Below are positions 9,471 through 18,822 of a stretch of 64,000 nt of DNA, piece after piece (positions within the stretch are counted from its first letter, which is position 1; every line of letters begins with the position of its first letter). This stretch comes from Plantactinospora mayteni. Its GTDB lineage: Bacteria > Actinomycetota > Actinomycetes > Mycobacteriales > Micromonosporaceae. The stretch covers positions 124,001-188,000 of the forward strand of contig NZ_BONX01000044.1 of the NCBI RefSeq assembly GCF_016862935.1, written 5' to 3'. Below the pieces are notes generated by a model. It searched no databases and had not been told where the DNA came from. It saw only the letters and a list, made by a program, of their open reading frames with translations. Both the position numbers and the translations under genes were made by a program.

Positions 9471-10355
9471 TCAGCGCTGGTACTGGACCGGGCCGACGTT
9501 GGCGTTCGCCATCTGCTCCAGGCGGCGTACCCGCTCCTCCATCTTGGGGTGGGTGGAGAAGAGGTTCGCCACGCCGCCACCCTTGAACGGGTTGTCGATC
9601 ATCAGGTGAGCGGTACTGGTCAGCCGGTTGTCGGCCGGCAGCGGCAGCGCCTTCGTACCAGCGTGGATCTTGCGGAGGGCGCTGGCCAGCGCCAGCGGGT
9701 CGCGGGTCAGCGCGGCACCCGAGGCGTCCGCCTGGAACTCCCGGTTACGGCTGATGGCGAGCTGGATCAGCGTGGCCGCGATCGGGCCGAGGATCAGCGT
9801 CAGCAGCAGTACGGCCGGGTTCGGCGAGTCCTCGTCGTCCCCGCCGCCCAGCGGGATGAACCAGGCGATGTTTGCCAGCATGGTGATGATGCCGGCCAGG
9901 CCGGCGGCCACGCTAGAGATCAGGATGTCCCGGTTGTAGACGTGGGACAGCTCGTGACCGATGACGCCCCGCAGCTCCCGGTAGTCCAGGATCTGGGTGA
10001 TGCCCTGGGTCACGGCGACCGCCGCGTTCTTCGGGTTACGACCCGTGGCGAACGCGTTCGGCTGCATGGTCGGGCTGACGTACAACCGGGGCATCGGCTG
10101 CTTCGCCTCGGTCGCCAGCTCCCGGACCATCTGGTAGAGCGCCGGGAATTCGGCCTCGGTGACCGGTTGGGCCCGCATCGAGCGCAACGCGAGCTTGTCC
10201 GACCAGAAGTAGCTGGCGGCGTTCATGCCCAGCGAGACCAGTACGGCGATCACCAGACCGCCGCTGCCGCCGAACCAGTAGCCGACGCCGAGGATCAGAG
10301 CGGTGAGCAGGCCAAGAAGCGCGGCTGTCTTGAGCCGGTTGTGATGGCTATGCAC
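9471..10355 (-). CDS. htpX: Membrane zinc metalloprotease HtpX
   Basis: From GTG 10355 (AAGGAG five bases upstream) the product is 294 residues, normal for HtpX of family M48B. It has two N-terminal membrane helices (about residues 10-50), the zinc motif HELSH in [14 protein letters not shown], a further membrane hairpin, and the third ligand region [11 protein letters not shown]. HtpX is an inner-membrane protease that degrades misfolded membrane proteins, with the active site in the cytosol. An in-frame extension to 10424 has no ribosome site and is left out. It is transcribed alone towards the MFS gene. Confidence 0.93.
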   Translation of the reverse strand: MHSHHNRLKTAALLGLLTALILGVGYWFGGSGGLVIAVLVSLGMNAASYFWSDKLALRSMRAQPVTEAEFPALYQMVRELATEAKQPMPRLYVSPTMQPNAFATGRNPKNAAVAVTQGITQILDYRELRGVIGHELSHVYNRDILISSVAAGLAGIITMLANIAWFIPLGGGDDEDSPNPAVLLLTLILGPIAATLIQLAISRNREFQADASGAALTRDPLALASALRKIHAGTKALPLPADNRLTSTAHLMIDNPFKGGGVANLFSTHPKMEERVRRLEQMANANVGPVQYQR

Positions 10356-10485
10356 GATAACTCCTTCGGTGCGCGGGCCGATGGACCCGCTGACCGGTAC
10401 AACACCGGGGTACCCCGTCAACAATCCGGATATGACTGTGAGTTGCCTGGGAAAGGGGCCTCATCAGGGCCTGGGGCGGCGAACG

Positions 10486-12081
10486 TCACAGTGCGGCGAC
10501 GTCCAGGATGAGTTGCGGGGCGAACCCGACGACGATCGCGACCAGGGTCGCCAGGGCCAGTGCGGCGACAACCGCCCAGGCCGGCCGGATCGGTCCGGCG
10601 TCCGGCAGTACCGGGGCGTCGGTGGGTGCGGCGGGGGCGCCCGGCTCGGCGGGTACGACCGGCGCGGCAGCGGCCTCGCCGGCCCGGTCGGCGGCCGGCT
10701 CCGCGGCGTAGAGGGTGGCGGCGACCCGTACGTAGTAGGCGAGCCCGACCACCGCGTTCAGCGCCACCAGCACGGCGAGCCAGCCGGCGTCCCCGGCCAG
10801 CAGCGACCGTACGACGGTGACCTTGGCGAACAGCCCGGCCAGCCCGGGCGGCAACCCGGCCAGCCCGACCAGCGCCAGTACGAACGCCGCCCCGACCCAC
10901 GGCCGGCGCCGGGCCGCACCCCGGTAGTCCGCGATCTCGCCGCCGTCGGCGACCGCCGGCCGCAGCGCCACCACCGCCCCGAACGCGGCCAGTTCCAGCA
11001 CCACGAAGAAGACCGTGTACGCGACCGCGGCGGCCACCGCCGTGTCGATCGCCTCCGCACTCCGCCCCGACGAGAGCGCCAGCGCGCCGAGCGGGGCGAC
11101 GATGTAGCCCGCCTGGGCTATCGACGACCAGGCCAGTAGCCGGACCATCCGGCGCTGCCGGAGCGCCACCAGGTTGCCGACGGTCATCGTCAGCACCGCC
11201 ACCGCCGCCAGCAGCGGGCCGGTCACCCGGGCCGGCAGCGCGGTGGCGGTGACGGCGAGCAGCGCCACCACCCCGCCGAGCTTGGAGGCGGTCGACAGGT
11301 ATGCCGCGACCGGCACCGGTGCGCCGTCGTAGGTGGCCGGCGCCCAGGCGTGGAAGGGTACCGCCGCCACCTTGAAGGCCAGCCCGAGCACGACCAGGGC
11401 CACCGCGACCACGGTCAGCGGCAGGTCCAGCAGCGGCGGGCCGGTCGGGACGTCGCCGCCGAGCGGGACCGGTCGGTTCGCCTCCGCCGCGAAGACCGCG
11501 CCGAGCCGGCTCAGGTGCACCGTCCCGGTGACCGCGTAGAGCAGCGCGGCGCCGAGCAGGGTGACCGCGGTGGCCACCACGCTGACCACGAAGAAGGTCA
11601 GCGCCGCCTCGGCACCGGCGACGCTGCGGTGCCGGAGCCCGACCAGCACGTAGAGCGGCAGGGTCAGCGTCTCCAGCGCCACGACCAGGGTGATCAGGTC
11701 ACCGGCGGCGCCGAGTACCACGCCGCCGGTCATCGAGCAGGCGAGCAGGAAGCAGTATTCCCCCGGCGGCACCTGGCCGGAGCGCAGCAGCGGGGCGGAG
11801 AGCGCCAGCACCCCGAGGGTGAGCAGCGCGAAGAGGCAGCCGACCAGCGCCGCCCGGCCGTTCGCCAGGTAGGAGCAGTCCGGGCCGGCGCAGAACGTCC
11901 GCCGGGGTCCGGCGGCACCGACCAGTACCGCACCGAACGCGGTGGCGGCGGCCCCGGCCGCGAAGACGGCCACCGTCGCGCCGCGCCGGGCCACCAGCAG
12001 GTCGGCCAGCAGCACGAGTACGGCGGTGCCGGCCGCCAGGTACGCCGGCAGCAGCGCCACGTTGTCCACGGTCTGGATCAC
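10486..12081 (-). CDS. nuoN: NADH-quinone oxidoreductase subunit N (proton channel subunit)
   Basis: The 531-residue product has about 14 membrane helices and the antiporter-like family signature, including the conserved lysine helix (ALGLAFKVAAVPFHAWAPATYDGAPVP near residue 235) that carries protons in complex I. It is the last gene of the nuoI-N block and starts at GTG 12081, 29 bases after nuoM, with GGGGAG four bases upstream. The C-terminal part has an Ala/Pro-rich cytosolic insert (about residues 465-500) before the final helix. Confidence 0.93.
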   Translation of the reverse strand: MIQTVDNVALLPAYLAAGTAVLVLLADLLVARRGATVAVFAAGAAATAFGAVLVGAAGPRRTFCAGPDCSYLANGRAALVGCLFALLTLGVLALSAPLLRSGQVPPGEYCFLLACSMTGGVVLGAAGDLITLVVALETLTLPLYVLVGLRHRSVAGAEAALTFFVVSVVATAVTLLGAALLYAVTGTVHLSRLGAVFAAEANRPVPLGGDVPTGPPLLDLPLTVVAVALVVLGLAFKVAAVPFHAWAPATYDGAPVPVAAYLSTASKLGGVVALLAVTATALPARVTGPLLAAVAVLTMTVGNLVALRQRRMVRLLAWSSIAQAGYIVAPLGALALSSGRSAEAIDTAVAAAVAYTVFFVVLELAAFGAVVALRPAVADGGEIADYRGAARRRPWVGAAFVLALVGLAGLPPGLAGLFAKVTVVRSLLAGDAGWLAVLVALNAVVGLAYYVRVAATLYAAEPAADRAGEAAAAPVVPAEPGAPAAPTDAPVLPDAGPIRPAWAVVAALALATLVAIVVGFAPQLILDVAAL

Positions 12082-12109
12082 GACGCTCCCCGCCCCACCC
12101 CGTGACGGC

Positions 12110-13633
12110 TCATCGGATCGCCTCCAGCAGGGCCCCGATCGGCACCTCGGCGTAGCCGAGTACCAGGGTCGGGGCGAGCCCGATGGCGAGGGCGAGCAGC
12201 ACCAGCGGCCCCCAGGCGGCCAGCTCGGCCCCGTGCAGTCCCGGCGTCAGGGTCAGTACGGCCGGACTCGCCGGCCCGTGCGTGACCCGGCGCAGCAGCC
12301 GCAGCAGGTACGCCGCCGTCAGCGCACCGCCGAGCGCGGCCAGCACCGCCAGGGTGGTCCAGAGTGGGCCGCCCACCCGCCAGGCGGCCACCACCGCGAA
12401 GGCTTCGCCCCAGAATCCGGCCAGGCCGGGCAGTCCGAGCGAGGCGATGGCGGCGAAGCCGAGCAGCCCGGCGAGCCGGGGCGTACTCTCGCGCAGCCCG
12501 CCCAGCTCGGCCAGGGCCCCGGTGTGCGCCCGGTCCTTGACCGCCCCGGCGAGGAAGAAGAGCAGGCCGGTGATGACGCCGTGCGCGATGTTGCCGATCA
12601 GCGCCGCCTGGATGCCGGTGCCGCTCAGCGTGGCGATGCCGAGCAGCACGAAACCCATGTGCCCGACGCTCGAATAGGCGATCAGCCGCTTCAGCTCGCT
12701 CTGTGCCAGGCAGACCAGCGAGCCGACGATGATCGCCGCCACGGCGAGTATCCCGAGCACCGGAGCGGCCTCCCGGGCCCCCTCCGGCGCCACCCCGACC
12801 GCCACCCGGATCAGCCCGTACGTGCCCATCTTCAGCAGTACGCCGGCCAGGATCACGCTGCCGACCGTCGGGGCCTGGGTGTGCGCGTCCGGCAGCCAGG
12901 AGTGCAGCGGCCAGAGCGGGCTCTTCACCGCGAACGCGATCGCCAGCAGGATGAACGCCGCGATCTGGGTGCCCTTGGACAGGCCGGTGCCGCCGGTCAG
13001 CTCGGTCAGGTCGGCGGTGCCGGCGGCGGTGACCACGGTGAAGACGCCGACCAGCAGCAACACCGAGCCGAAGAGGGTGTAGAGGGCGAACTTCCGGGCC
13101 GCGTGCTGCCGCTCCTCGCCGCCCCAGATCGCGATGATCGCGTACATCGGGAGGAGCACGACCTCGAAGAAGAGGAAGAAGAGCACCAGGTCGAGGGCGA
13201 GGAAGGTGCCGAGGATGCCGACCTCGACCACCAGCAACAGGGCGACGAGGGTACGGCCCCGGCCCGGCGCCGGCACCCGCCACCAGGTGTACGCGCAGCA
13301 GAGCAGGGTCAGCAGCGCGGTCAGTACCACCAGTGGATAGGAGACCCCGTCGACCCCGAGCTGGAACCGCAGGTCGAGTCCGGGTACCCAGGTCAGGTCC
13401 AGCTCGTGCCAGGGGTGGACGCCGGGCGACTCGGCGGTCTGCGGCTGGTATGCCGCCCAGGTGTCGGTGGCGCCGACCGCCAGCAGTACGGCGAGCACCA
13501 GGGTCACCGCCGCGAAGCCCGTACCGGTGATCCGGGCGGCCCGGTCGAACCGGCCCGGCAGCACGGCGAGCACCGCCGCGCCGACCGCCGGCACCGCCAG
13601 CGTGGCGACCAGGCCGATCCCGCCGAGGGTCAC
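12110..13633 (-). CDS. nuoM: NADH-quinone oxidoreductase subunit M (proton channel subunit)
   Basis: Read from GTG 13633 the product is 507 residues, the usual NuoM length; the GTG overlaps the nuoL stop as GTGA, showing translational coupling. The longer frame extending to 14461 is out-of-frame sequence within nuoL and is rejected as a start. About 14 membrane helices are seen, with the conserved FEVVLLPMY helix (key glutamate) and FAVKSPLWPLHSWLPDAHTQAP (key lysine and proline-broken helix). Confidence 0.93.
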   Translation of the reverse strand: MTLGGIGLVATLAVPAVGAAVLAVLPGRFDRAARITGTGFAAVTLVLAVLLAVGATDTWAAYQPQTAESPGVHPWHELDLTWVPGLDLRFQLGVDGVSYPLVVLTALLTLLCCAYTWWRVPAPGRGRTLVALLLVVEVGILGTFLALDLVLFFLFFEVVLLPMYAIIAIWGGEERQHAARKFALYTLFGSVLLLVGVFTVVTAAGTADLTELTGGTGLSKGTQIAAFILLAIAFAVKSPLWPLHSWLPDAHTQAPTVGSVILAGVLLKMGTYGLIRVAVGVAPEGAREAAPVLGILAVAAIIVGSLVCLAQSELKRLIAYSSVGHMGFVLLGIATLSGTGIQAALIGNIAHGVITGLLFFLAGAVKDRAHTGALAELGGLRESTPRLAGLLGFAAIASLGLPGLAGFWGEAFAVVAAWRVGGPLWTTLAVLAALGGALTAAYLLRLLRRVTHGPASPAVLTLTPGLHGAELAAWGPLVLLALAIGLAPTLVLGYAEVPIGALLEAIR

Positions 13634-15570
13634 GTCGCACCGCCCAGCGCCAGCGCGGCGGCGAGGCCGAGCAGCAGGGCGCCGCCGAGCAGCGCTACCA
13701 CCGCCCGGGGTACCCCGGCCCGGTGCAGCAGCTCGATCCCGCCGCCGAGTCCGGCGGTCCCCCGGCCGGTCCCCTCGACCGCCCCGTCGACCAGCCCCTC
13801 GTCGGCGCGCCGGGCCAGCCGGCCGAGCGCCCGCACCGGGCGTACGACCAGGGCGTGCTGGACCTCGTCGAGCCAGAACGCCCGGGCGAAGGCCCGGCGC
13901 AGCGGACCCAGTCCGGTCGCCGGATCGGCGGCCGGGTCGGCCCGCCAGCGCCACCAGGCGAGCCCGGCACCCGCTACCAGCAGCGCCACCGGGATGATCA
14001 CGAAGCTGTCCAGGTGCGTCTCGTCCAGCGCCAGCGCGTCCCGGAACGGGGTGACGAAGACGGCCAGCCCGAGCGCCACGCTCGGCACCGCGAGCAGCAC
14101 CACCGGCCAGCGCAGCAGGCCGGGCGGGTCGTGCGGCGGGCCGGCCGGGGTGTGCGCGGGCGAACCGGCCGGCGCGTCGATCGCGGACGCCGGGCTGGCG
14201 TGTGCGGCCGGGGTGTCGACCGGATGCGTCTGGGCCCGGGAGGCGCCGAGGAAGGTCCGCAACAGCAGCCGGGTGGCGTACCAGGCGGTCAGCGCGACCC
14301 CGACCAGCCCGGCGAGCCAGACCAGCCAGCCCACCCAGGCCGGGGCCGGGCTGTCGTGGTGCCGGGCCGCCCGCTCGGCGACGACCAGGATGCCGTCCTT
14401 GCTCCAGAACCCGGCCAGCGGCGGCACCCCGGCCAGCGCGGCGAGCCCGATCGCCGTGCACCAGAAGGTGACCGGCATCGGCCGGCGCAGCCCGCCCATC
14501 GCCGACATCAGGTTGCTGCCGACGGCGTGGATCACCGCGCCGGCGGCCAGGAAGAGCAGCGCCTTGAAGGCGGCGTGGCTGAGCAGGTGGAAGAGCGCGG
14601 CCGGCGGCGAGCCGACCGCCAGCGCCCCGGACATGTATCCGAGCTGCGAGACCGTCGACCAGGCCAGCACCCGCTTGATGTCGTCCTGCGCGGTGGCGGC
14701 GAGCGCGCCGAGCAGCAGGGTGACCGCGGCCATCACGCCGAGCACGGCGAGCGCGGCCGGAGCCCGCGCGAAGAGCGGGAAGAGCCGGGTCACCGCGTAG
14801 ATCCCGGCCGCCACCATGGTCGCGGCGTGGATCAGCGCCGAGATCGGGGTCGGGCCGGCCATCGCGTCCGGCAGCCAGGTGTGCAGCGGGAACTGGGCGC
14901 TCTTCCCGGCCACCCCGGCGAGCAGCAGCAGGCAGGCGGCGGTGAGCGTACCGGTGCTGAAGTCGTGGGCCAGCACGTCGGTGATCCGGAAACTGCCGGC
15001 CGAGACGCCCAGGATCACGATGCCGAGCAGGAAGCCGACATCACCGACCCGGGTCACCAGGAACGCCTTCACGGCGGCGGCGGGCGCCTCCGGCAGCCGC
15101 CGGTCGTGGCCGATGAGGAGGTAGGAGCAGATGCCCATCACCTCCCAGCCGACCAGCAGCATGATCAGGTCACCGGCCACCACCACCAGCAGCATCGCGG
15201 CGGTGAAGAGGCCGACCTGGGCGGCGTAGGGGGCGTACCGGTCGTCGTCGTGCAGGTAGCCGACCGAGTAGACCTGCACCGCCAGCGCGACCGTCGCCAC
15301 CGCGACCGCGACCAGCGCGGCGGCCGGGTCCAGCCGGAGGGTGAGGGTGACCGACAGCCCGCCGAAGTCGATCCACTCGGCGCTCGCCTCGCTGCCCCGC
15401 CCGTCGAGGGCGACGACCAGGCCGATCGCCGCCGCCAGCGCCACCGCCGCGCCGCAGATGCCGAGCGCCGCCGCGCCGGCCCGGGACCGCTGCGGCAGCA
15501 GCAGTCCGACCAGGGCCAGTCCGAAGGGTACGGCCGGCAGCAGCGCGGCGAGCACCGTCGCGCCGCTCAT
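13630..15570 (-). CDS. nuoL: NADH-quinone oxidoreductase subunit L (proton channel subunit)
   Basis: The 646-residue protein has the 14-16 helix antiporter core, with the [14 protein letters not shown] motif (about residue 165) and [32 protein letters not shown] split as in all NuoL, and a long C-terminal helix region. A low-complexity Ala/Pro/His loop at about residues 443-480 interrupts the late helices and is unusual. The start overlaps the nuoK stop (ATGA), and the stop overlaps nuoM (GTGA). Confidence 0.93.
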   Translation of the reverse strand: MSGATVLAALLPAVPFGLALVGLLLPQRSRAGAAALGICGAAVALAAAIGLVVALDGRGSEASAEWIDFGGLSVTLTLRLDPAAALVAVAVATVALAVQVYSVGYLHDDDRYAPYAAQVGLFTAAMLLVVVAGDLIMLLVGWEVMGICSYLLIGHDRRLPEAPAAAVKAFLVTRVGDVGFLLGIVILGVSAGSFRITDVLAHDFSTGTLTAACLLLLAGVAGKSAQFPLHTWLPDAMAGPTPISALIHAATMVAAGIYAVTRLFPLFARAPAALAVLGVMAAVTLLLGALAATAQDDIKRVLAWSTVSQLGYMSGALAVGSPPAALFHLLSHAAFKALLFLAAGAVIHAVGSNLMSAMGGLRRPMPVTFWCTAIGLAALAGVPPLAGFWSKDGILVVAERAARHHDSPAPAWVGWLVWLAGLVGVALTAWYATRLLLRTFLGASRAQTHPVDTPAAHASPASAIDAPAGSPAHTPAGPPHDPPGLLRWPVVLLAVPSVALGLAVFVTPFRDALALDETHLDSFVIIPVALLVAGAGLAWWRWRADPAADPATGLGPLRRAFARAFWLDEVQHALVVRPVRALGRLARRADEGLVDGAVEGTGRGTAGLGGGIELLHRAGVPRAVVALLGGALLLGLAAALALGGAT

Positions 15571-16091
15571 CGGGCCGCTCCCGTCGCCGGTCCCGCCGAC
15601 CCTGGCGGTCCTGCCGGTCCCGCCGTACCCGGTGATTCTGATGCTCCTGGTGCTCTCTTTGCTCCGGTCGCCGGTCCCGCTGTCGCGGCCGTGCCGGCGC
15701 GGGCCGGAGCCGACACGATCGCCTGCGGGCCGGCGTCCGGAGTGTGCGTGTCGAGGCGTACGTCGTCGACGGCGACGGTGCCGCGCAGCCGGTAGAGCTG
15801 GAGCACGATGGCCAGCCCCACCCCCACCTCGGCGGCGGCGATCACGATCACGAAGAGCGTGAACACCTGCCCGGTGAGCGGCAGCGGGGTGACCCCGTCG
15901 GCACCGGGGGCCGGAGTGCCCAGGGCCCTGTGCAGCGGGGCGGCGTCGGCGGTGACCAGCAGCAGGTTGACGGCGTTGAGCATCAGCTCGACGGCCATCA
16001 GCACCAGTACGGCGTTGCGGCGGCGGAGTACGCCGTACACGCCCAGGCCGAAGAGGAGGGCGGCGACGACGTACGGGATGGCGGGCCTCAC
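15567..16091 (-). CDS. nuoK: NADH-quinone oxidoreductase subunit K with a long C-terminal extension
   Basis: Start GTG 16091 overlaps the nuoJ stop (GTGA). The first 110 residues are a normal three-helix NuoK, with the conserved glutamates in [14 protein letters not shown] and [14 protein letters not shown]. NuoK is normally about 100 residues, but this one is 174: the extra 65-70 residues are Ala/Gly/Pro/Thr-rich ([16 protein letters not shown]) and contain no helix of note. The extension runs up to the nuoL start, overlapping it as ATGA. It probably lies outside the membrane core and may be disordered. Confidence 0.92.
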   Translation of the reverse strand: MRPAIPYVVAALLFGLGVYGVLRRRNAVLVLMAVELMLNAVNLLLVTADAAPLHRALGTPAPGADGVTPLPLTGQVFTLFVIVIAAAEVGVGLAIVLQLYRLRGTVAVDDVRLDTHTPDAGPQAIVSAPARAGTAATAGPATGAKRAPGASESPGTAGPAGPPGSAGPATGAAR

Positions 16092-16591
16092 TGCCGCCGC
16101 CCCGGAATCCGTACGCTGATCGCGATCGCTCCGACCAGCGCGGAGAGCAGCAGCACCGAGAGCACCTCGAACGGGAGTACCCAGGAGCGGAAGATCTCGG
16201 TGCCGAGCCGCTCGGCGGTGCCGGGATCCGGCAGGTCCACGCTGGACCACCGGTACGCGTCGACCAGCAGGGCGGCCAGGCCCAGCCCGGTACCGCCGCC
16301 GATCAGCGCGGCCGGCCAGCCGGGCCGGTCCAGGTCGTCTGCGGCGCCGATCGGTGCCCGGGTCAGCATCACCGCGAAGAGCAGCAGCACCACCACCGCG
16401 CCGACGTAGATGAGCAACTGCACCCAGGCGACCAGCTCGGCGGTGAGCACCAGATAGAGCCCGGCGACGGCGCCCAGGCAGACCACCAGGTAGAGCCCGG
16501 CCCGGACCAGGTGCCGGGTGGAGACCACGAGTACGCCGGCCCCGACCGCCACCGCACCGAGGGCCAGCATCAGCACGTCGGCGGCGGTCAC
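16088..16591 (-). CDS. nuoJ: NADH-quinone oxidoreductase subunit J
   Basis: The 167-residue protein has five membrane helices, including the glycine-rich third helix ([22 protein letters not shown]) that contains the pi-bulge region in complex I. Start GTG 16591 overlaps the nuoI stop (GTGA) and the stop overlaps nuoK. NuoJ is a core membrane subunit between the quinone module and the proton pumps. Confidence 0.93.
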   Translation of the reverse strand: MTAADVLMLALGAVAVGAGVLVVSTRHLVRAGLYLVVCLGAVAGLYLVLTAELVAWVQLLIYVGAVVVLLLFAVMLTRAPIGAADDLDRPGWPAALIGGGTGLGLAALLVDAYRWSSVDLPDPGTAERLGTEIFRSWVLPFEVLSVLLLSALVGAIAISVRIPGRRQ

Positions 16592-17178
16592 GGCGGCTCC
16601 TCGTCGGTTCGGGAGCCGGAGCCGGGGCGGCGCCTGGCGTTCGGTGGCCCGGAGGACGGCTGGTCGGTGGCGGGCGGGGCGGCGGCCTTGCGCGCGGCGG
16701 CCTCCTCCTTGGCCGGCTCACCGTTCGGGTCATGCGCGGGCGGCGGCGGCACGGTCGCCATCCACTCCCCGAGGTGCTCCTTGTCGTGCAGCAGGTCCCG
16801 GATGTCGTACTCGGCGTATTCGAACTCCGGCGACCAGTAGAGCGCGTCGAAGGGGCAGACCTCGATGCAGATGCCGCAGTACATGCAGAGCGAGAAGTCG
16901 ATGTCGAAGCGGTCCAGTACGTTGCGCTGGCGCGGCCGGGCCGCACCGGGGACCGCGACCTCCTCCTTGTGCGAGTCGATGTAGATGCACCAGTCCGGGC
17001 ACTCCCGGGCGCAGAGCATGCAGACCGTGCAGTTCTCCGCCAGCAGCGCGATCACGCCCCGGGAGCGCGGTGGCAGCTCGGGGGCGACGTCCGGGTACTG
17101 CTGGGTGTGCGAGCGGCGGGTCATCGTCTTGAGGGTGACGGCCAGCCCCTTCGCCAGTCCCTCGCCCGGGATGCTCAT
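16588..17178 (-). CDS. nuoI: NADH-quinone oxidoreductase subunit I (two 4Fe-4S clusters)
   Basis: The 196-residue ferredoxin-like subunit has ligands for clusters N6a and N6b: Cys50, 53, 56, 60 ([11 protein letters not shown]) and Cys98, 101, 104, 108 ([11 protein letters not shown]). The last 50 residues are a Pro/Ala/Arg-rich tail not needed for cluster binding. It is the first gene of the nuoI-N block and is separated from nuoH by about 680 bases, an opposite-strand gene and a large hairpin. Its ATG overlaps the TGA of a 27-codon SERSER-type frame. Confidence 0.94.
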   Translation of the reverse strand: MSIPGEGLAKGLAVTLKTMTRRSHTQQYPDVAPELPPRSRGVIALLAENCTVCMLCARECPDWCIYIDSHKEEVAVPGAARPRQRNVLDRFDIDFSLCMYCGICIEVCPFDALYWSPEFEYAEYDIRDLLHDKEHLGEWMATVPPPPAHDPNGEPAKEEAAARKAAAPPATDQPSSGPPNARRRPGSGSRTDEEPP

Positions 17179-17258
17179 GCCGGCACTCCGCTGCGCTGCG
17201 TGCCGCCACGAGACTCATCGGCGCTGAGCCTGACGATTCGCTCACTGCGCTCGCTCAT
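17179..17258 (-). repeat. SERSER-type intergenic sequence, a candidate genus-wide repeat
   Basis: A minus-strand frame from ATG 17258 encodes [19 protein letters not shown] and ends in a TGA (17177-17175) overlapping the nuoI ATG. I recall near-identical [14 protein letters not shown] sequences before many unrelated genes in Micromonosporaceae, which points to an intergenic repeat rather than a gene. Only one copy is in this window, so the repeat status rests on memory. Confidence 0.4.
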
Positions 17259-17467
17259 GGGCCCATCCTGCCGTGTCGGCCGTTCCGGCGCGACCACCCC
17301 GGGCCAGTTGAAGCGGTACGGGCGCCTGTTCCCGTCAGCGGTCGGCACCCGTTCGACCGGCCGGGCCGAGCCGACGACGACGGACATCGTGGGTGGGGTC
17401 GGCGCGGCGGACCGCCGCAGACTGCTCGGGAGAGCACTGCGGAAGGAATCCGGGTACGTCTGGCGAC

Positions 17468-17743
17468 ATGGAGGGGACGGCGGTGGAACTCGACGCGCGA
17501 GAGGCACTGATCCTCAGCGGCCACCTGGACGTCGCGGCGACCGGTCCGCCGCTACCCCACGAGGTCGTCTGGACACGCCTGGTCGAGACAATCCGGCTGC
17601 ATCGGATGATCGGCGGATTGTGTCAGGCGTGTGGCGAGCGGGCCGGTCCGGAGGGCCGGTGCTTCAAAGCCGCGATAGCGGTGGAATGGTGCCGGCAAAA
17701 CCCGATGACGCTTTTCGATCAGTCCGCGTCCGGCGGTTCCTGA
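17468..17743 (+). CDS. Small cysteine-containing protein of unknown function (91 aa)
   Basis: The plus-strand frame from ATG 17468 encodes a 91-residue soluble protein. Its C-terminal half has a spaced cysteine set (CQACGERAGPEGRC, then EWC) that could bind zinc; the N-terminal half is helical (LDAREALILSGHLDV). An upstream GTG at 17393 is possible but adds unlikely sequence. It sits alone on the opposite strand between nuoI and nuoH, and its end is followed by a long perfect hairpin shared with nuoH. No family is recognised. Confidence 0.55.
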   Translation: MEGTAVELDAREALILSGHLDVAATGPPLPHEVVWTRLVETIRLHRMIGGLCQACGERAGPEGRCFKAAIAVEWCRQNPMTLFDQSASGGS

Positions 17744-17770
17744 TCGGCGTGTCGGGCTGCTCGGAAGGTT

Positions 17771-17828
17771 CCCGGGGTCGTGGAGTCGGTCCGTCGCGGC
17801 AACGACGGTCCGACTCCACGACCCCGGG
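17771..17828. terminator. 58-base near-perfect hairpin between convergent genes
   Basis: Bases 17771-17796 pair with 17803-17828: a 26-base stem with a single T-T mismatch and the six-base loop CGGCAA. It lies 27 bases after the plus-strand gene and 28 bases after nuoH, so it can end both transcripts. The length and perfection exceed what termination needs. Confidence 0.8.
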
Positions 17829-17856
17829 AGCCCGGGAAGCCGAGTGACCGGCGCCG

Positions 17857-18822
17857 TCAGGCGAGGGCCAGCTTCACCCCGACGGTCAGCACGAGCTGGC
17901 CGAGCGCCACCGGGACCAGCACCAGCCAGCAGAGCCGCTGCAACTGGTCCTCGCGCAACCGTGGGTACGTCACCCGGAACCAGATGATCACGAACGAGAC
18001 GACGAACACCTTGATCAGGGTCCAGAGCCAGCCGAGGTATTCGTCGCCGAACGGCCCCTGCCAGCCGCCGAGGAAGAGCACCGTGGTCAGCGCGGCGATC
18101 ACCACGATGCCGACGTACTCGGCCAGCAGGAAGAAGGCGAACCGGAGCCCGGTGTACTCCGTCATGTACCCGAAGACCAGCTCGGAGTCGGCGATCGGCA
18201 TGTCGAACGGCGGGCGGCGGATCTCGGCGAGCCCGGCGACGAAGAAGACCACCATCGCCGGGGCCTGCCAGAGCAGCCACCACGGCTGCCACGCCTCGAC
18301 GATGCCGGGCAGGCTCAGCGTGCCGGCCGCCATCGCCACGCTCGCCGCCGCGAGCACCAGCGGCAGCTCGTAGCCGAGCAGTTGCGCCGCGCCCCGGATC
18401 CCGCCGAGCAGGCTGTACTTGTTGGCCGAGGCCCAGGCCGACATGAGTACCGCGACCACCCCGACGCCGACCACCGCGAGTACGAAGAACAGTCCGATGT
18501 CCAGCGGCTGCCCGACCAGGTCGTTCGGGCCGAGCGGGATCACCAGCAGGGCCAGCAGGTAGGGCACCAACGCCACCACCGGGGCGAGCCGGAACACCGC
18601 CCGGTCCGCCTCGCGCGGGGTGACGTCCTCCTTCTGCACGAACTTGACGCCGTCGGCGATCAACTGTGCCCAGCCGTGGAAGCCGCCCGCGTACATCGGG
18701 CCGAGCCGGCCCTGCATGTGCGCCATCACCTTGTGCTCGGCCTGCCCGACGACCAGCGGCAGGACCAGGAACGCCGCGACCACCCCGACGACCCGGACCA
18801 GCAGCTCCAGCCAGAGCGGCAT
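17857..18822 (-). CDS. nuoH: NADH-quinone oxidoreductase subunit H
   Basis: The 321-residue membrane protein has eight or nine helices and the conserved quinone-channel loops: ADGVKFVQKEDVTP after helix 1 and EYTGLRFAFFLLAEY late in the chain, with RPPFDMPIADSELVFGY between. The ATG at 18822 overlaps the nuoC stop (TGATG). NuoH anchors the peripheral arm and forms the quinone chamber together with NuoB and NuoD; nuoD would normally precede it but is absent here. Confidence 0.93.
   Translation of the reverse strand: MPLWLELLVRVVGVVAAFLVLPLVVGQAEHKVMAHMQGRLGPMYAGGFHGWAQLIADGVKFVQKEDVTPREADRAVFRLAPVVALVPYLLALLVIPLGPNDLVGQPLDIGLFFVLAVVGVGVVAVLMSAWASANKYSLLGGIRGAAQLLGYELPLVLAAASVAMAAGTLSLPGIVEAWQPWWLLWQAPAMVVFFVAGLAEIRRPPFDMPIADSELVFGYMTEYTGLRFAFFLLAEYVGIVVIAALTTVLFLGGWQGPFGDEYLGWLWTLIKVFVVSFVIIWFRVTYPRLREDQLQRLCWLVLVPVALGQLVLTVGVKLALA

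Noticed and set aside
13634-14461. Upstream extension of the nuoM frame
   Set aside because: It lies within nuoL in another frame and encodes Arg/Ala-rich sequence; GTG 13633 overlapping the nuoL stop is the natural start.
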